Origin: Candidatus Krumholzibacteriota bacterium
Lineage (GTDB): Bacteria; Krumholzibacteriota; Krumholzibacteriia; JAJRXK01
Assembly (NCBI GenBank): GCA_024276305.1
Contig: JAJRXK010000040.1
Location: 44,158 to 108,157 of the forward strand
Length of the DNA stretch: 64,000 nt
Direction of reading: 5' to 3'
Shown here: in pieces, positions 52,614-60,969 of the stretch
Layout of the letters: every line of letters begins with the position of its first letter
Numbering within the stretch: position 1 is the stretch's first letter
Translations under genes and position numbers: made by a program
Notes under the pieces: model-generated
The model's database searches: none
Told to the model about the DNA's origin: nothing
Seen by the model: the letters and a program-made list of their open reading frames with translations, nothing else

Positions 52614-55280
52614 ATGAGAAGAACGCCCCGTCTCCGGATTCTCCCCCTGGCTCTCCTCTTGGCCCTCGTGGGGGCCGCGGACCGATCCATTGCAGTTCAG
52701 CCCGGCTATCCCTCACCGGTGCTCGTACCCAGTGTGGGTGAACCGCAGGGGCTCGCGGTGGGGGACCTCAACCACGATGGGAATCTCGACCTCATCGCCA
52801 CCTCACCCCGGAGTGGACGCATTCTGATGCACCGAGGGCGGGGCGACGGAAGCTTCGTCGCCCCCCGCACGGAATTCGTGGGAGGGAGGCCGGTGGCGGT
52901 GGCCACGGCCGACTTCGACGGTGATGGCCTCGATGACATCGTCTTCGTGGACGAGAGTTCCGGGAACGTGGGCATCCTCCTCCAGAGGGCCACCTTTCCC
53001 GTGTCCTACTTGCTCCAGCGGCTCCCCGGAGCGGACGAACCGACCGCACTCCTGGTCGCGGACCTCGACGGGGACGGCTGGCCCGACGTGCTCGTGGCCC
53101 AGTCGGGCGCGGATCAGGTGTCGGTCTTTCCGAATCTCCAAGGGAGTTTGGGGAGCCCGACGGTCCTGGCGACCGGGGACGCTCCCCATCGAATGGCGAT
53201 GCTGGCCGCGGCTCTGCAGCCCACCCTCCTGGTCCTGCAGTCCGGATACCTGTCCCGGGATGTCATGAGCTTCGACCTCGATACCGGATCCGTCCTCGGC
53301 CGACAGCCCTTTCAGGGACCCACGGACATGATCCTCGCCGACCACGACGGGAATTCCTCTCCGGATCTGGTCGTTCTGGATGGGGTCGGTGGCGTGGCTC
53401 GGGTCTTCGACCCGAGCGGAGGCTCCACCTTCTCGCCCCTCGATTCCTGGCCGGTGGAGGTCGGAGGGCAGGTGATTCGGCAGCTCCCCTCCTCGACGGC
53501 TTGGCCCCGCTATCTCGTGGCCGATTCGGAGCGGAGCAGCTTCTCGATCTACACCTCCACCGGGTCGGGCATCCGACGGCAGAAGTCCTGGCTGGGCGCG
53601 GCGAATCTGAAGAATCTGATCTTGGCGGATTTCGACCGAGACGGCAGTGATGAATTGGCGGTGGCGGTTCCCGACCTCGATGCCATCCAGATCAGTCCGC
53701 CGCTGGGTCAGGGTTTCATGGCCGCGGAGACGGTCTTCGTCGGGCGTAGCCCCGAGCGGGTGCGGCCCCGACCCACCGGGCAACAGAGCCTGTCGGTTCT
53801 CTGCACCTCGTCCAATGAAGTATGGTCCTTCGATGTGGTGAATCAGGGGCTTTCCCTCCGGGACATCATCAATGTGGATCCGGCCGCGATCCGTCACGGG
53901 TGGACCGACGTGGACGGCGACGGGGACGAGGATCTCATCACTCTGGTATCTCGGGTCGGGTTCCAGGTGCAGCGCAATTCGGGCGGTGGCTTCGATCCGG
54001 CCGAGACCTTTCTCCTCGACGGAGAACTGCAGGACCTGGCGGTGGCGGATGTGATCGGAACCCCCGACCCCGACGTGGTGGTGGCAAATGCGACCATGGC
54101 CGCTCTGGTCATCTACGAGGGCGATGGCGCGGGGAACTTCGTGGCCGCAGACACGGTCTCGGTGGGATCGGCGCCGGCGCGGATTCGGACTGCGGACCTC
54201 GACGTCGACGGCCGAGAGGATCTGATCGTCCTGGGATTGCAGACCCAGGTCGCGATCCTGTTCCGACGAGACACCGGACTGTCGAATGCCATCGTTCTCG
54301 GCGTGGGGATGCAACCGCGAGACGCCGCGGTCGGGGACTTCAACGGCGACCCCTATCCGGACATCGTCGTCGCCAACGCCGGGGCCGGGTCGTTCAGCGT
54401 GCTGACCTCGGTGGTCAATGGAATCTACTCCCCGACCGTGGTGGGACAGCTCACGCCGAGCGGGGCGGAGAATGTGCTGGTCACCGACATCGACCTCAAC
54501 GGGCAGGACGACCTGCTCTTCTCCAGTCCGGTCTCGCCCTATGTCTCCTACCATCTGAACACCGGAACGCCCGCCAATCCCACGGGGGACTTCACTCTTC
54601 CCCAGCGGGTTCGGGTGGGAGTGCGGCCCCTGGGAATGATGTTGGCGGACCTCGACGGAGATCCGGTGCCGGATCTGATCGTCGTCGACGCGGCCAGCGA
54701 CATCATCGTCCTCGTGCGCACCGACCCGTCGGTCCTCGCTTCGAAGGCAGACCTGCGCCTGAGTGGGCGACGTCGGGGGACCGAAGTGCTCTTGGAGGTG
54801 TCGGGAACTGCGGTGACCTCCGCGGAGTTTCAATTGCGGCGCGGCGGTGACGGGCAGCGGCTGCGACCGGAGGCGGTGGGCGTCGGTCGCTGGGAAGCGG
54901 TCGATGGCATTCCGGTGGATGCGCCCGCGAGCTATTTGCTCTACGATCGCGCCGGCCGGCTTCTGGACGAGGTCGAGATCTCCACGGCCGAGGTCGAAGG
55001 GAGCACTTCGGCCTGGACGATCCTTCCACCCCGCTCCCTCGACGGAGTGACGGAGTTTAGTTTTCGTAGCCCCTCGAACGAAGTACCCCGCGTGGAGATC
55101 GTGGATCTTCGAGGTCGTCGGGTCACGCGACTCGTAGCGGAAGCCGATGGAGCTCGATGGCATCGTGTGCGTTGGAGGGGTGTGGACGAACGGGGACGCA
55201 GAGTCTCGAGGGGCCGTTACTGGACCCACATCGAGGTGGGGCGTGAGACCCGCAGCGTGCCCCTGCGTGCTCCTCGCTGA
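52614..55280 (+). CDS. Secreted FG-GAP/VCBS repeat protein (beta-propeller) with C-terminal sorting-like domain
   Basis: 888 residues from the ATG at 52614 with AGGAG just upstream. A signal peptide is present ('LRILPLALLLALVGAADRSI'). About ten calcium-loop repeats of the D-x-D-x-D-G type are spread along the chain: 'GDLNHDGNLD', 'ADFDGDGLDD', 'ADLDGDGWPD', 'ADFDRDGSDE', 'DVDGDGDED', 'ADLDVDGRED', 'GDFNGDPYPD', 'TDIDLNGQDD' and 'ADLDGDPVPD' among them. This suggests one or two integrin-type propellers. The last ~85 residues resemble a FlgD/T9SS-like domain ('VEIVDLRGRRVTRLV', 'RGVDERGRRVSRGRYW') without the PNPFNP start. It should be surface-exposed or secreted. It is followed after 24 bases by tonB, exbB and exbD. 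Confidence 0.85.
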   Translation: MRRTPRLRILPLALLLALVGAADRSIAVQPGYPSPVLVPSVGEPQGLAVGDLNHDGNLDLIATSPRSGRILMHRGRGDGSFVAPRTEFVGGRPVAVATADFDGDGLDDIVFVDESSGNVGILLQRATFPVSYLLQRLPGADEPTALLVADLDGDGWPDVLVAQSGADQVSVFPNLQGSLGSPTVLATGDAPHRMAMLAAALQPTLLVLQSGYLSRDVMSFDLDTGSVLGRQPFQGPTDMILADHDGNSSPDLVVLDGVGGVARVFDPSGGSTFSPLDSWPVEVGGQVIRQLPSSTAWPRYLVADSERSSFSIYTSTGSGIRRQKSWLGAANLKNLILADFDRDGSDELAVAVPDLDAIQISPPLGQGFMAAETVFVGRSPERVRPRPTGQQSLSVLCTSSNEVWSFDVVNQGLSLRDIINVDPAAIRHGWTDVDGDGDEDLITLVSRVGFQVQRNSGGGFDPAETFLLDGELQDLAVADVIGTPDPDVVVANATMAALVIYEGDGAGNFVAADTVSVGSAPARIRTADLDVDGREDLIVLGLQTQVAILFRRDTGLSNAIVLGVGMQPRDAAVGDFNGDPYPDIVVANAGAGSFSVLTSVVNGIYSPTVVGQLTPSGAENVLVTDIDLNGQDDLLFSSPVSPYVSYHLNTGTPANPTGDFTLPQRVRVGVRPLGMMLADLDGDPVPDLIVVDAASDIIVLVRTDPSVLASKADLRLSGRRRGTEVLLEVSGTAVTSAEFQLRRGGDGQRLRPEAVGVGRWEAVDGIPVDAPASYLLYDRAGRLLDEVEISTAEVEGSTSAWTILPPRSLDGVTEFSFRSPSNEVPRVEIVDLRGRRVTRLVAEADGARWHRVRWRGVDERGRRVSRGRYWTHIEVGRETRSVPLRAPR

Positions 55281-55304
55281 CCTTTCCGCAGAGCGTGGTG
55301 GAGA

Positions 55305-56327
55305 GTGAGGGTGCAGGGCCGACCCCCCGGAGTCGATGCGGCCAGGCGCCGCTGGTGGATTGCGCTGCTGGCAGCTCTCCTGTGGCATCTGGCGGTGTTC
55401 GGAATCCTCCAGCTGTGGGCCCCGTGGGAGACCCTGACCACTGTTCCCCGCACCTACGAACCTATCGACATGGTCTTCGCCCCCCTGCCGAACGAGGCGT
55501 CACCGACTCCCTCGGCCCAGGAACCCAGGGAATTCACGGAGTTGCCGGAGGACCGCGCCGATCTCCGGCCCCAGGATCCGGACTATCTGAGCAATGTGGA
55601 CAGTCGCGCGCGGGATCGGGTCGTGGATGGAGAGGACTCGGACTTGCCCCGTTTGCAGGGGGAATCCGAGGCACCGCACATCGGGATGAGTCCCGAGGCC
55701 GAGCCTGCGCCTCCCGAGCTCCCCGGCTCGGGAGTGCCCGACGCCGCGGGGGAAGAGGGAGAACCGCGTTCCTCCGAGGAGTCGGCGGCCGAGCGGACGA
55801 GAGAAGATGGGGGAACGGAGCTGCTCGAGGATCTCCCGCGCATCGGCCGAGAGGGTCGGAGGGGAGAGCCGGGATCGGAGCGGCGTCGGTCGGGTCGCCC
55901 TCGACCCATCCCTCCTCTCGAGCATCGGGTCGGCCCGGCCATTTCGGACCTCACCCAGGAGGAGATGCGCCATCCGATGGGGAACGTTCCCCTCTTCGGA
56001 GACGTGAGCATGAATACGGTGGCCTGGGAGTGGGCCCCCTGGTTGCAGCGTTTTCAGCGAGACTTCTACCGAGGATGGATCAATTTCGTGCCCTACGCGT
56101 ATCGCATCGGAGTGATCCACGGCCGACAGGTCGTCGATCTCGAAGTTGCTCCGGATGGGACTCTGCTTTCCCTGGCGGTCGTGGATCGCGAGGGGCACGA
56201 GTCTCTCGAGGAGGCGTCTCTGGCCAATCTTCGTTCCTTTGCTCCCTACGGGCCCCTGTCCGAGGACGGGAGCTTTCCCGAACCCACCCTGCGGTTGAGA
56301 CTCACCATCGTCTATCCCGACTTCTGA
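55305..56327 (+). CDS. tonB: TonB-family energy transducer
   Basis: 340 residues from a GTG. One N-terminal helix ('WWIALLAALLWHLAVFGILQ', with the His typical of TonB anchors) is followed by a ~170-residue Pro/Glu/Arg-rich spacer to cross the periplasm. The C-terminal ~90 residues are a TonB domain: 'VIHGRQVVDLEVAPDGTLLS', 'EEASLANLRSFAPYGPL', 'LRLRLTIVYPDF'. It couples inner-membrane proton motive force to outer-membrane receptors through ExbB and ExbD, encoded directly downstream. No TonB-dependent receptor gene is visible in this window. Its position behind a propeller gene is unusual. Confidence 0.82.
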   Translation: MRVQGRPPGVDAARRRWWIALLAALLWHLAVFGILQLWAPWETLTTVPRTYEPIDMVFAPLPNEASPTPSAQEPREFTELPEDRADLRPQDPDYLSNVDSRARDRVVDGEDSDLPRLQGESEAPHIGMSPEAEPAPPELPGSGVPDAAGEEGEPRSSEESAAERTREDGGTELLEDLPRIGREGRRGEPGSERRRSGRPRPIPPLEHRVGPAISDLTQEEMRHPMGNVPLFGDVSMNTVAWEWAPWLQRFQRDFYRGWINFVPYAYRIGVIHGRQVVDLEVAPDGTLLSLAVVDREGHESLEEASLANLRSFAPYGPLSEDGSFPEPTLRLRLTIVYPDF

Positions 56328-56416
56328 CCGCCGGAAGCAATCTTGTCAGGGTCGGGCGCCTGGCCTAACGTGGGCGCCCGGATCCGCGCAGCCCGAGAGG
56401 GGCGAGAAAGGAACCC

Positions 56417-57040
56417 ATGTTCGAATTCCTGGCCAGCGGCGGCCCCATCATGATTCCCCTGGGCCTCTGCTCCGTGTTGGGCGTCATCCTCACCATCGAA
56501 CGCAGTTTGGCCCTGCGCCGGAGCGTGGTCATTCCCCGGGAGATTCTGCACATCGCGGAGGCGGCGCAGCCGGGGAAGGATTTCAGCATGGCGATCTCCG
56601 TCTGTGCCCGCAATCCTGGAGTGTTCAGTGACATCCTGAGGGTCGGTCTCGAGCATTCGGAGGCTTCCTTCGAAGTGGCCCGCGAATCCCTACTCGACGC
56701 AGGACGTCAGGAGACTCCACGCCTCGAGCGAAATCTGGTGTGGCTCGAGACCATCGCCCAGGCGGCTCCCCTGTTGGGACTCCTGGGAACGGTCCTGGGC
56801 ATGATCAAGACCTTCGCCTCGATCTCGGCCTCGGGTTTGGGGGATCCGCAGGTGCTCTCCGCGGGGATCAGCGAGGCGATGATCACCACCGCGACCGGGC
56901 TTGCCATCGGCATTCCGGTCCTGGTCGCGCACAACCTCCTGGCGGCGCGGGCGGAATCCTACGCGGTGGAGATCGAGGCGCAGGCCAGTCGGCTGCTCGC
57001 CCGTTTGCAGGGCCGGCTCAACGGAGAGACGGGACCATGA
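56417..57040 (+). CDS. exbB: ExbB/TolQ/MotA-family proton channel subunit
   Basis: 207 residues, slightly short for ExbB. It has the three-helix layout: 'GGPIMIPLGLCSVLGVILTI' first, then after a cytoplasmic loop the two conserved helices 'IAQAAPLLGLLGTVLGMIKT' and 'SEAMITTATGLAIGIPVLVA'. These contain the pore residues of the family. The preceding 89-base gap contains an 8-bp hairpin (56353-56380) without a T-tract, perhaps a partial attenuator. Its stop overlaps the exbD start by four bases. Confidence 0.9.
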   Translation: MFEFLASGGPIMIPLGLCSVLGVILTIERSLALRRSVVIPREILHIAEAAQPGKDFSMAISVCARNPGVFSDILRVGLEHSEASFEVARESLLDAGRQETPRLERNLVWLETIAQAAPLLGLLGTVLGMIKTFASISASGLGDPQVLSAGISEAMITTATGLAIGIPVLVAHNLLAARAESYAVEIEAQASRLLARLQGRLNGETGP

Positions 57041-57516
57041 GTGGAGAGTTCGCATTTCGGCCCCGTCGCCAGAAGCGGCGTGCTTCACTGAACCTCACTT
57101 CGTTGATCGACGTCCTGTTCTTGCTCCTGATCTTTTTCATGCTCACCTCCACCTTTCGGCGCCGGGGTGAGATGCAGCTGGAGCTCCCCTCGTCGAATAC
57201 CAGCACTCCGATCGCGAGTAGCTCGGACCGGACCACCACCGAGCTCGTGTTGCGAGCCGACGGAACTCTGCTCATCGATGGTGTGGTCACCGCCCCCGAA
57301 GCGGCCCTGGGCAAGCTGCAGGCGGTGCACGAGAGTGATCCGACGCGCATCGTCCTGCTCAAGGCCGCCGCCGATTCTCGTCACGCCGATGTGGTGCGTC
57401 TCTACGACCTCGTGCGCGAAGTCGGCTTCCCCGGCTTCCGGCTCGGAACCGAAATCGAGAGGCCCGGCTCCGCGAGGGATGGCCGGAGCGCGAAGCGAGG
57501 AGAAGACCGACGATGA
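57037..57516 (+). CDS. exbD: ExbD/TolR-family proton channel subunit
   Basis: 159 residues from the ATG overlapping the exbB stop. A single N-terminal helix with the essential aspartate in 'LNLTSLIDVLFLLLIFFMLT', then a periplasmic ExbD/TolR domain ('TTTELVLRADGTLLIDGV', 'IVLLKAAADSRHADVVRLYD'). With ExbB it forms the motor driving TonB. The last 25 residues are basic and unconserved. Its stop overlaps the next lipoprotein gene by four bases (ATGA), so the lipoprotein is translationally coupled to the motor. Confidence 0.9.
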   Translation: MSGEFAFRPRRQKRRASLNLTSLIDVLFLLLIFFMLTSTFRRRGEMQLELPSSNTSTPIASSSDRTTTELVLRADGTLLIDGVVTAPEAALGKLQAVHESDPTRIVLLKAAADSRHADVVRLYDLVREVGFPGFRLGTEIERPGSARDGRSAKRGEDRR

Positions 57517-58946
57517 GAGTTCTGTTCAGGTCGCCCTTGGGATGGGGTCTCCTGCTGGCCGGGATCCTGGCCGCGTGCAGCAGCGACAAGTTCTCGAATG
57601 TGGGCAGCGGTCTGCCTCTCGACGTGGGGCAGGACGCCGATTCGGTCCTCGTCCTCCTCGACCCTCCTCTGGCCTCGACCGGGGCGGCGACGATTCCCGT
57701 CGACCTCGAGGAAGCCTATGAGGACCGGGCTCTGCTCTACCTCGGAAATCGTGACGAGGGCCAGTGGAAGGCCACGCCCCTCTTTCTCGTGGACTTCTCC
57801 CAGGCTCGCCTGGTGGGTTCGGGACTCGACGGATTCGCCGACTTCGCGGACAGCCTGGTGCTCACCGAATCGGTGATCGACAGCGTGACCTTCGAGGTGC
57901 GCCAGACCCGGGACGATGCCAAGAAGGGGATTCTGCGGACCATGGATCTGCGCGAGCTCGTGGGGGTCGATTCTCTCCAGGCCTCCCTCCTCGATCAGGA
58001 CCTGTCCACTTTCTTGGGGGGGATCGTGGGGGGGCATGCGGAGACGCTGGCCAGTTCCACGCTGCGGATTCCCATGGCGACGTCGGTGGCCTTGGCCCAT
58101 CTGCTGGCGGACGAGACCGTGGGCTTGGCCCTCGTCGACCTCACTCCCAGCGATCCGGTCTTCGGAGGCTCGCCGAATCCGGTGCCCAATTCGAATTTCG
58201 TGGCGCTGGCCTCTCGGGACATCGACATCCCTTCGCTCTATGCGGAGGGCGCGGAGAATCCCCGGGTGCTGGCGGTGGAAGATCTCGTGCCTCGCCTCCG
58301 CTTCTCCCTCGACGAGGCCTTCGTCAAGAGCAGTCTTTCGATTGCCGACACCGTGGTGGTCTCCGACGCCTCGATCGAGGTGCCGGTGATCCAGGACATG
58401 ACTCACCTCCAACGACAGAAGGCCTCGCCCACCGACCTCACTCTGGCCTCCTACCTGCCCTCGCGGGTGTGGCTGGACTTCGACCTCGTCAATTCTCCGG
58501 TGGAGAGCGATGCCACCATCAACGAGGCCTTGTTGACTCTTCACCTTCGGCGGGCGACCGCTATCGGCGGAGAGGAGCTGACCGACATTTTCGAAGGGGG
58601 GATCCTGCGACGAGCGATCCGGGCGGGTTCTCTGTCCACTCAGACCTACGAGGTGACCCAGGCCGACGCGGGCCCGGCCTCCAAGTTGGGACTGGGAATC
58701 GTGTTGAATTCGCGGGGGAGTGTGAGCCTCGCGGACAGCGCGGGGACGGAGGTCGTGGTGGATGTGACCGACTTCGCGCAGCGCGATGCCAATCTGCTCC
58801 TCGATTCCTCGCTCGGAGTGATGCTGGCGTTGAATCTGGAGACGGAGATTCTCAACGTCTTCGATTTCTACGGGGCCGATGCCCCGGACTCCTTGCGACC
58901 GCGCTTGGACCTTCGTTTCACGCCCCCTGCGGATTTCTGGGAGTAG
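57513..58946 (+). CDS. Lipoprotein of unknown function in the TonB cluster
   Basis: 477 residues. The N-terminus is a lipoprotein signal with lipobox 'LAGILAACSS'. The mature protein is acidic, rich in Asp, Leu, Ser and Val, with a repeating beta-type pattern and no cysteines after the lipid anchor. I recognise no domain. It is coupled by ATGA overlap to exbD and lies 4 bases before a beta-barrel gene, so it probably belongs to an envelope complex with them. Residue 2 after the cysteine is Ser, compatible with outer-membrane sorting by E. coli rules. A cargo-handling or surface-lipoprotein role is inference only. Confidence 0.7.
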   Translation: MRVLFRSPLGWGLLLAGILAACSSDKFSNVGSGLPLDVGQDADSVLVLLDPPLASTGAATIPVDLEEAYEDRALLYLGNRDEGQWKATPLFLVDFSQARLVGSGLDGFADFADSLVLTESVIDSVTFEVRQTRDDAKKGILRTMDLRELVGVDSLQASLLDQDLSTFLGGIVGGHAETLASSTLRIPMATSVALAHLLADETVGLALVDLTPSDPVFGGSPNPVPNSNFVALASRDIDIPSLYAEGAENPRVLAVEDLVPRLRFSLDEAFVKSSLSIADTVVVSDASIEVPVIQDMTHLQRQKASPTDLTLASYLPSRVWLDFDLVNSPVESDATINEALLTLHLRRATAIGGEELTDIFEGGILRRAIRAGSLSTQTYEVTQADAGPASKLGLGIVLNSRGSVSLADSAGTEVVVDVTDFAQRDANLLLDSSLGVMLALNLETEILNVFDFYGADAPDSLRPRLDLRFTPPADFWE

Positions 58947-58950
58947 TCGC

Positions 58951-60174
58951 ATGCGCCAACGAAACACGCTCCGATCCGCTCTCTTTGCCATCGCCCTGTT
59001 CGGGGTGGTGAGTGCACCGGCGCGGTCGAGGGCCGATTCGGTCTTCGGCCTCTCCTTCTTCGGGGTGGATGCCTTCGCCGCGGACGCCCGAATCGAGGGT
59101 CGCGCCGGGACCGGACTGGCCTACGCGGACTCGGTGAATGCGGCGGTCCTGCATCCGGGACAATTGGCGGACCTGCGGCGGCTGACGGTGTCGATCACCA
59201 GCCGCTTCGAGAATCGGCGGGCCAGTGACTCCAATGGAACGGTGGTCCGCAATGGTCTGGCCACGCCGACCCTCCGCCTGGGCTTGCCCCTCTGGAATCA
59301 GGCCGGACTCGGAGTGGGATTCTCGGCGCTGCGGGCGACCCAGTGGACCATCGATCGGCCCTTTCCCGGGGACTCCACGGTTCGGGAGACCATCGAACGC
59401 GAGGGGACTCAGTTCGTGGTTCCGATGCAGTTCGGCTGGAAGATCGGTTCTCACCTTCGCCTGGGTGCGGGGCTCTGGGCCCAGTTCTCCACCATTCGGA
59501 TGCGCTATGACCTCGACGTCCCGGGCCAGAACGACCGCGACGTTTCCGAGGTTCGCGAGGACATCGGCGATGGGATCGCGCCCGAGTGGTCTCTGGGACT
59601 GGACGATCTCGGGCCCCTCTCTCTGGCCGTCCACTGGGTGGGCGACCATGACCAGGACGTGAGCGTTCGACAGCGTGGAGTGGCGCTCAGCAACCGTGCG
59701 GATTCCAAACGCACGGATTCGGTGCCCGGGCGTCTGGAGGCCGGCTTCCGCCTCGCCCTTCCGGGAACTTGGAGCGCGGGCGTGGACTACCAGGTTCAAC
59801 GCTGGTCCGACTACCGGGGACGTCGATTCAGCTACCGCGACGGGGTCTACGATCCCAATGGAGTCGATGCCCAGCTCGAGGACGAAGTCACCTGGCGGGT
59901 GGGAATCGAACGCGAGATCGAGAGGGTGGGAGTTCGAGAGAGCTTTCCGATTCGACTGGGAGCTTACCACCGGGCGTGGCACTATTCTCTGGAAGGGTCG
60001 CAAGTCAAGGAATGGGGCGTCACTCTGGGCTCGGGCGTTTCCCTTTCGGGCGGGAGGGCCCGAGTGGATGCGGCCCTTGGCTACAGCCGAATCGGGAGCA
60101 TCGGAGACAACGGGGTGAAGGAAGATCTGTTCAAGATCGTGTTCAGCATTGCGGGTTCGGAACGCTGGTATTGA
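58951..60174 (+). CDS. Outer-membrane beta-barrel protein in the TonB cluster
   Basis: 407 residues from the ATG at 58951 (GGAG upstream), 4 bases after the lipoprotein stop. Signal peptide 'LFAIALFGVVSAPARSRAD'. The mature part shows repeated amphipathic strands and ends in 'FSIAGSERWY' with a terminal aromatic residue, a barrel-insertion signal. The early 'GRAGTGLAYADSVNAAVLHP' region resembles the start of FadL/UPF0164-like outer-membrane proteins, where an N-terminal hatch precedes 14 strands. It has no plug domain or TonB box that I can see, so it is not a classical TonB-dependent receptor. Confidence 0.7.
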   Translation: MRQRNTLRSALFAIALFGVVSAPARSRADSVFGLSFFGVDAFAADARIEGRAGTGLAYADSVNAAVLHPGQLADLRRLTVSITSRFENRRASDSNGTVVRNGLATPTLRLGLPLWNQAGLGVGFSALRATQWTIDRPFPGDSTVRETIEREGTQFVVPMQFGWKIGSHLRLGAGLWAQFSTIRMRYDLDVPGQNDRDVSEVREDIGDGIAPEWSLGLDDLGPLSLAVHWVGDHDQDVSVRQRGVALSNRADSKRTDSVPGRLEAGFRLALPGTWSAGVDYQVQRWSDYRGRRFSYRDGVYDPNGVDAQLEDEVTWRVGIEREIERVGVRESFPIRLGAYHRAWHYSLEGSQVKEWGVTLGSGVSLSGGRARVDAALGYSRIGSIGDNGVKEDLFKIVFSIAGSERWY

Positions 60175-60243
60175 TTCCAGGTCTGGGGGGACGCTAAGCT
60201 GGCGGACACCAAGGCGTGGGACGCACGGTGAGGATCGGAAAGG

Positions 60244-60957
60244 ATGATCTCGATGAAGATTGCTACAAGAAGGACCACCCTGGCGAGGACGGCTTGGCTG
60301 GGCATGTGGATGGTGCTCGCTCTTGCGCTGGGATCGTCCGCCGCTTGGGCCGCGAAGTACGACCTTCCCGCGGACATGAAGGCACACCTCGAGTCCCTGC
60401 CGGACGACAACCTCCGGGTCGAATACCTCACGAAGGAATTGGCCAAGTCTCCCGACCGTGTCGACCTGCTCTTCCGTCTGGGCAATCTCTACTACGACAT
60501 GACCAAGATGGACGATGCGGTGAAGAACTTCGAACGCGCGGTGGAACTCGATCCGCAATTCGTCGGGGCACTGGTGAATCTGGGAGGCGCCTACGACGAG
60601 CTCGGTCGGCTCGACGATGCCCTCGAGGTCTACAACAAGGCTCTGGCCATCGAACCCGATGAGGACCGCACCCTCTGCAACATCGGCGGGGTCTACTTCC
60701 GCAAGCGCCAATACCGGGCTGCGATCGACCACTTCGAGAAGGCTCTGGCCGCGAATCCGAAGTCGCAGCTTGCGCACTACAACCTGGCCATTCTCTTCGC
60801 CGACAACCAAGTCTATCGGGAGGCCATCAACGAGTGGCAGGCCTGTGTGGACATCGACGCGGATTCGGATCTGGGACAGCGCAGCCAGAAGAACATCGAG
60901 ATCATCCACCAGATGATGACCGCGGAGACTCCGGAACTCCCGGCCAGTGGGAGCTGA
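60244..60957 (+). CDS. Periplasmic TPR-repeat protein
   Basis: 237 residues; an ATG three codons later (60253) fits the AAAGG site better. The N-terminus is a signal peptide ('LGMWMVLALALGSSAAWAAK'). Three to four tetratricopeptide repeats follow: 'LLFRLGNLYYDMTKMDDAVK', 'GALVNLGGAYDELGRLDDAL', 'TLCNIGGVYFRKRQYRAAID' and 'LAHYNLAILFADNQVYREAI'. TPRs act as protein-interaction scaffolds. It ends the co-directional cluster that starts with the FG-GAP protein, 69 bases after the barrel gene. Confidence 0.8.
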   Translation: MISMKIATRRTTLARTAWLGMWMVLALALGSSAAWAAKYDLPADMKAHLESLPDDNLRVEYLTKELAKSPDRVDLLFRLGNLYYDMTKMDDAVKNFERAVELDPQFVGALVNLGGAYDELGRLDDALEVYNKALAIEPDEDRTLCNIGGVYFRKRQYRAAIDHFEKALAANPKSQLAHYNLAILFADNQVYREAINEWQACVDIDADSDLGQRSQKNIEIIHQMMTAETPELPASGS

Positions 60958-60969
60958 CGCGACCCCATC

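Noticed and set aside
52803..55388. An 861-codon open frame on the minus strand.
   Set aside because: Shadow of the FG-GAP protein; histidine- and arginine-rich with no family features.
56353..56380. Hairpin between tonB and exbB as a terminator.
   Set aside because: The stem is 8 bp, has no T-run and lies inside a gene set that is normally co-transcribed; at most a weak attenuator.
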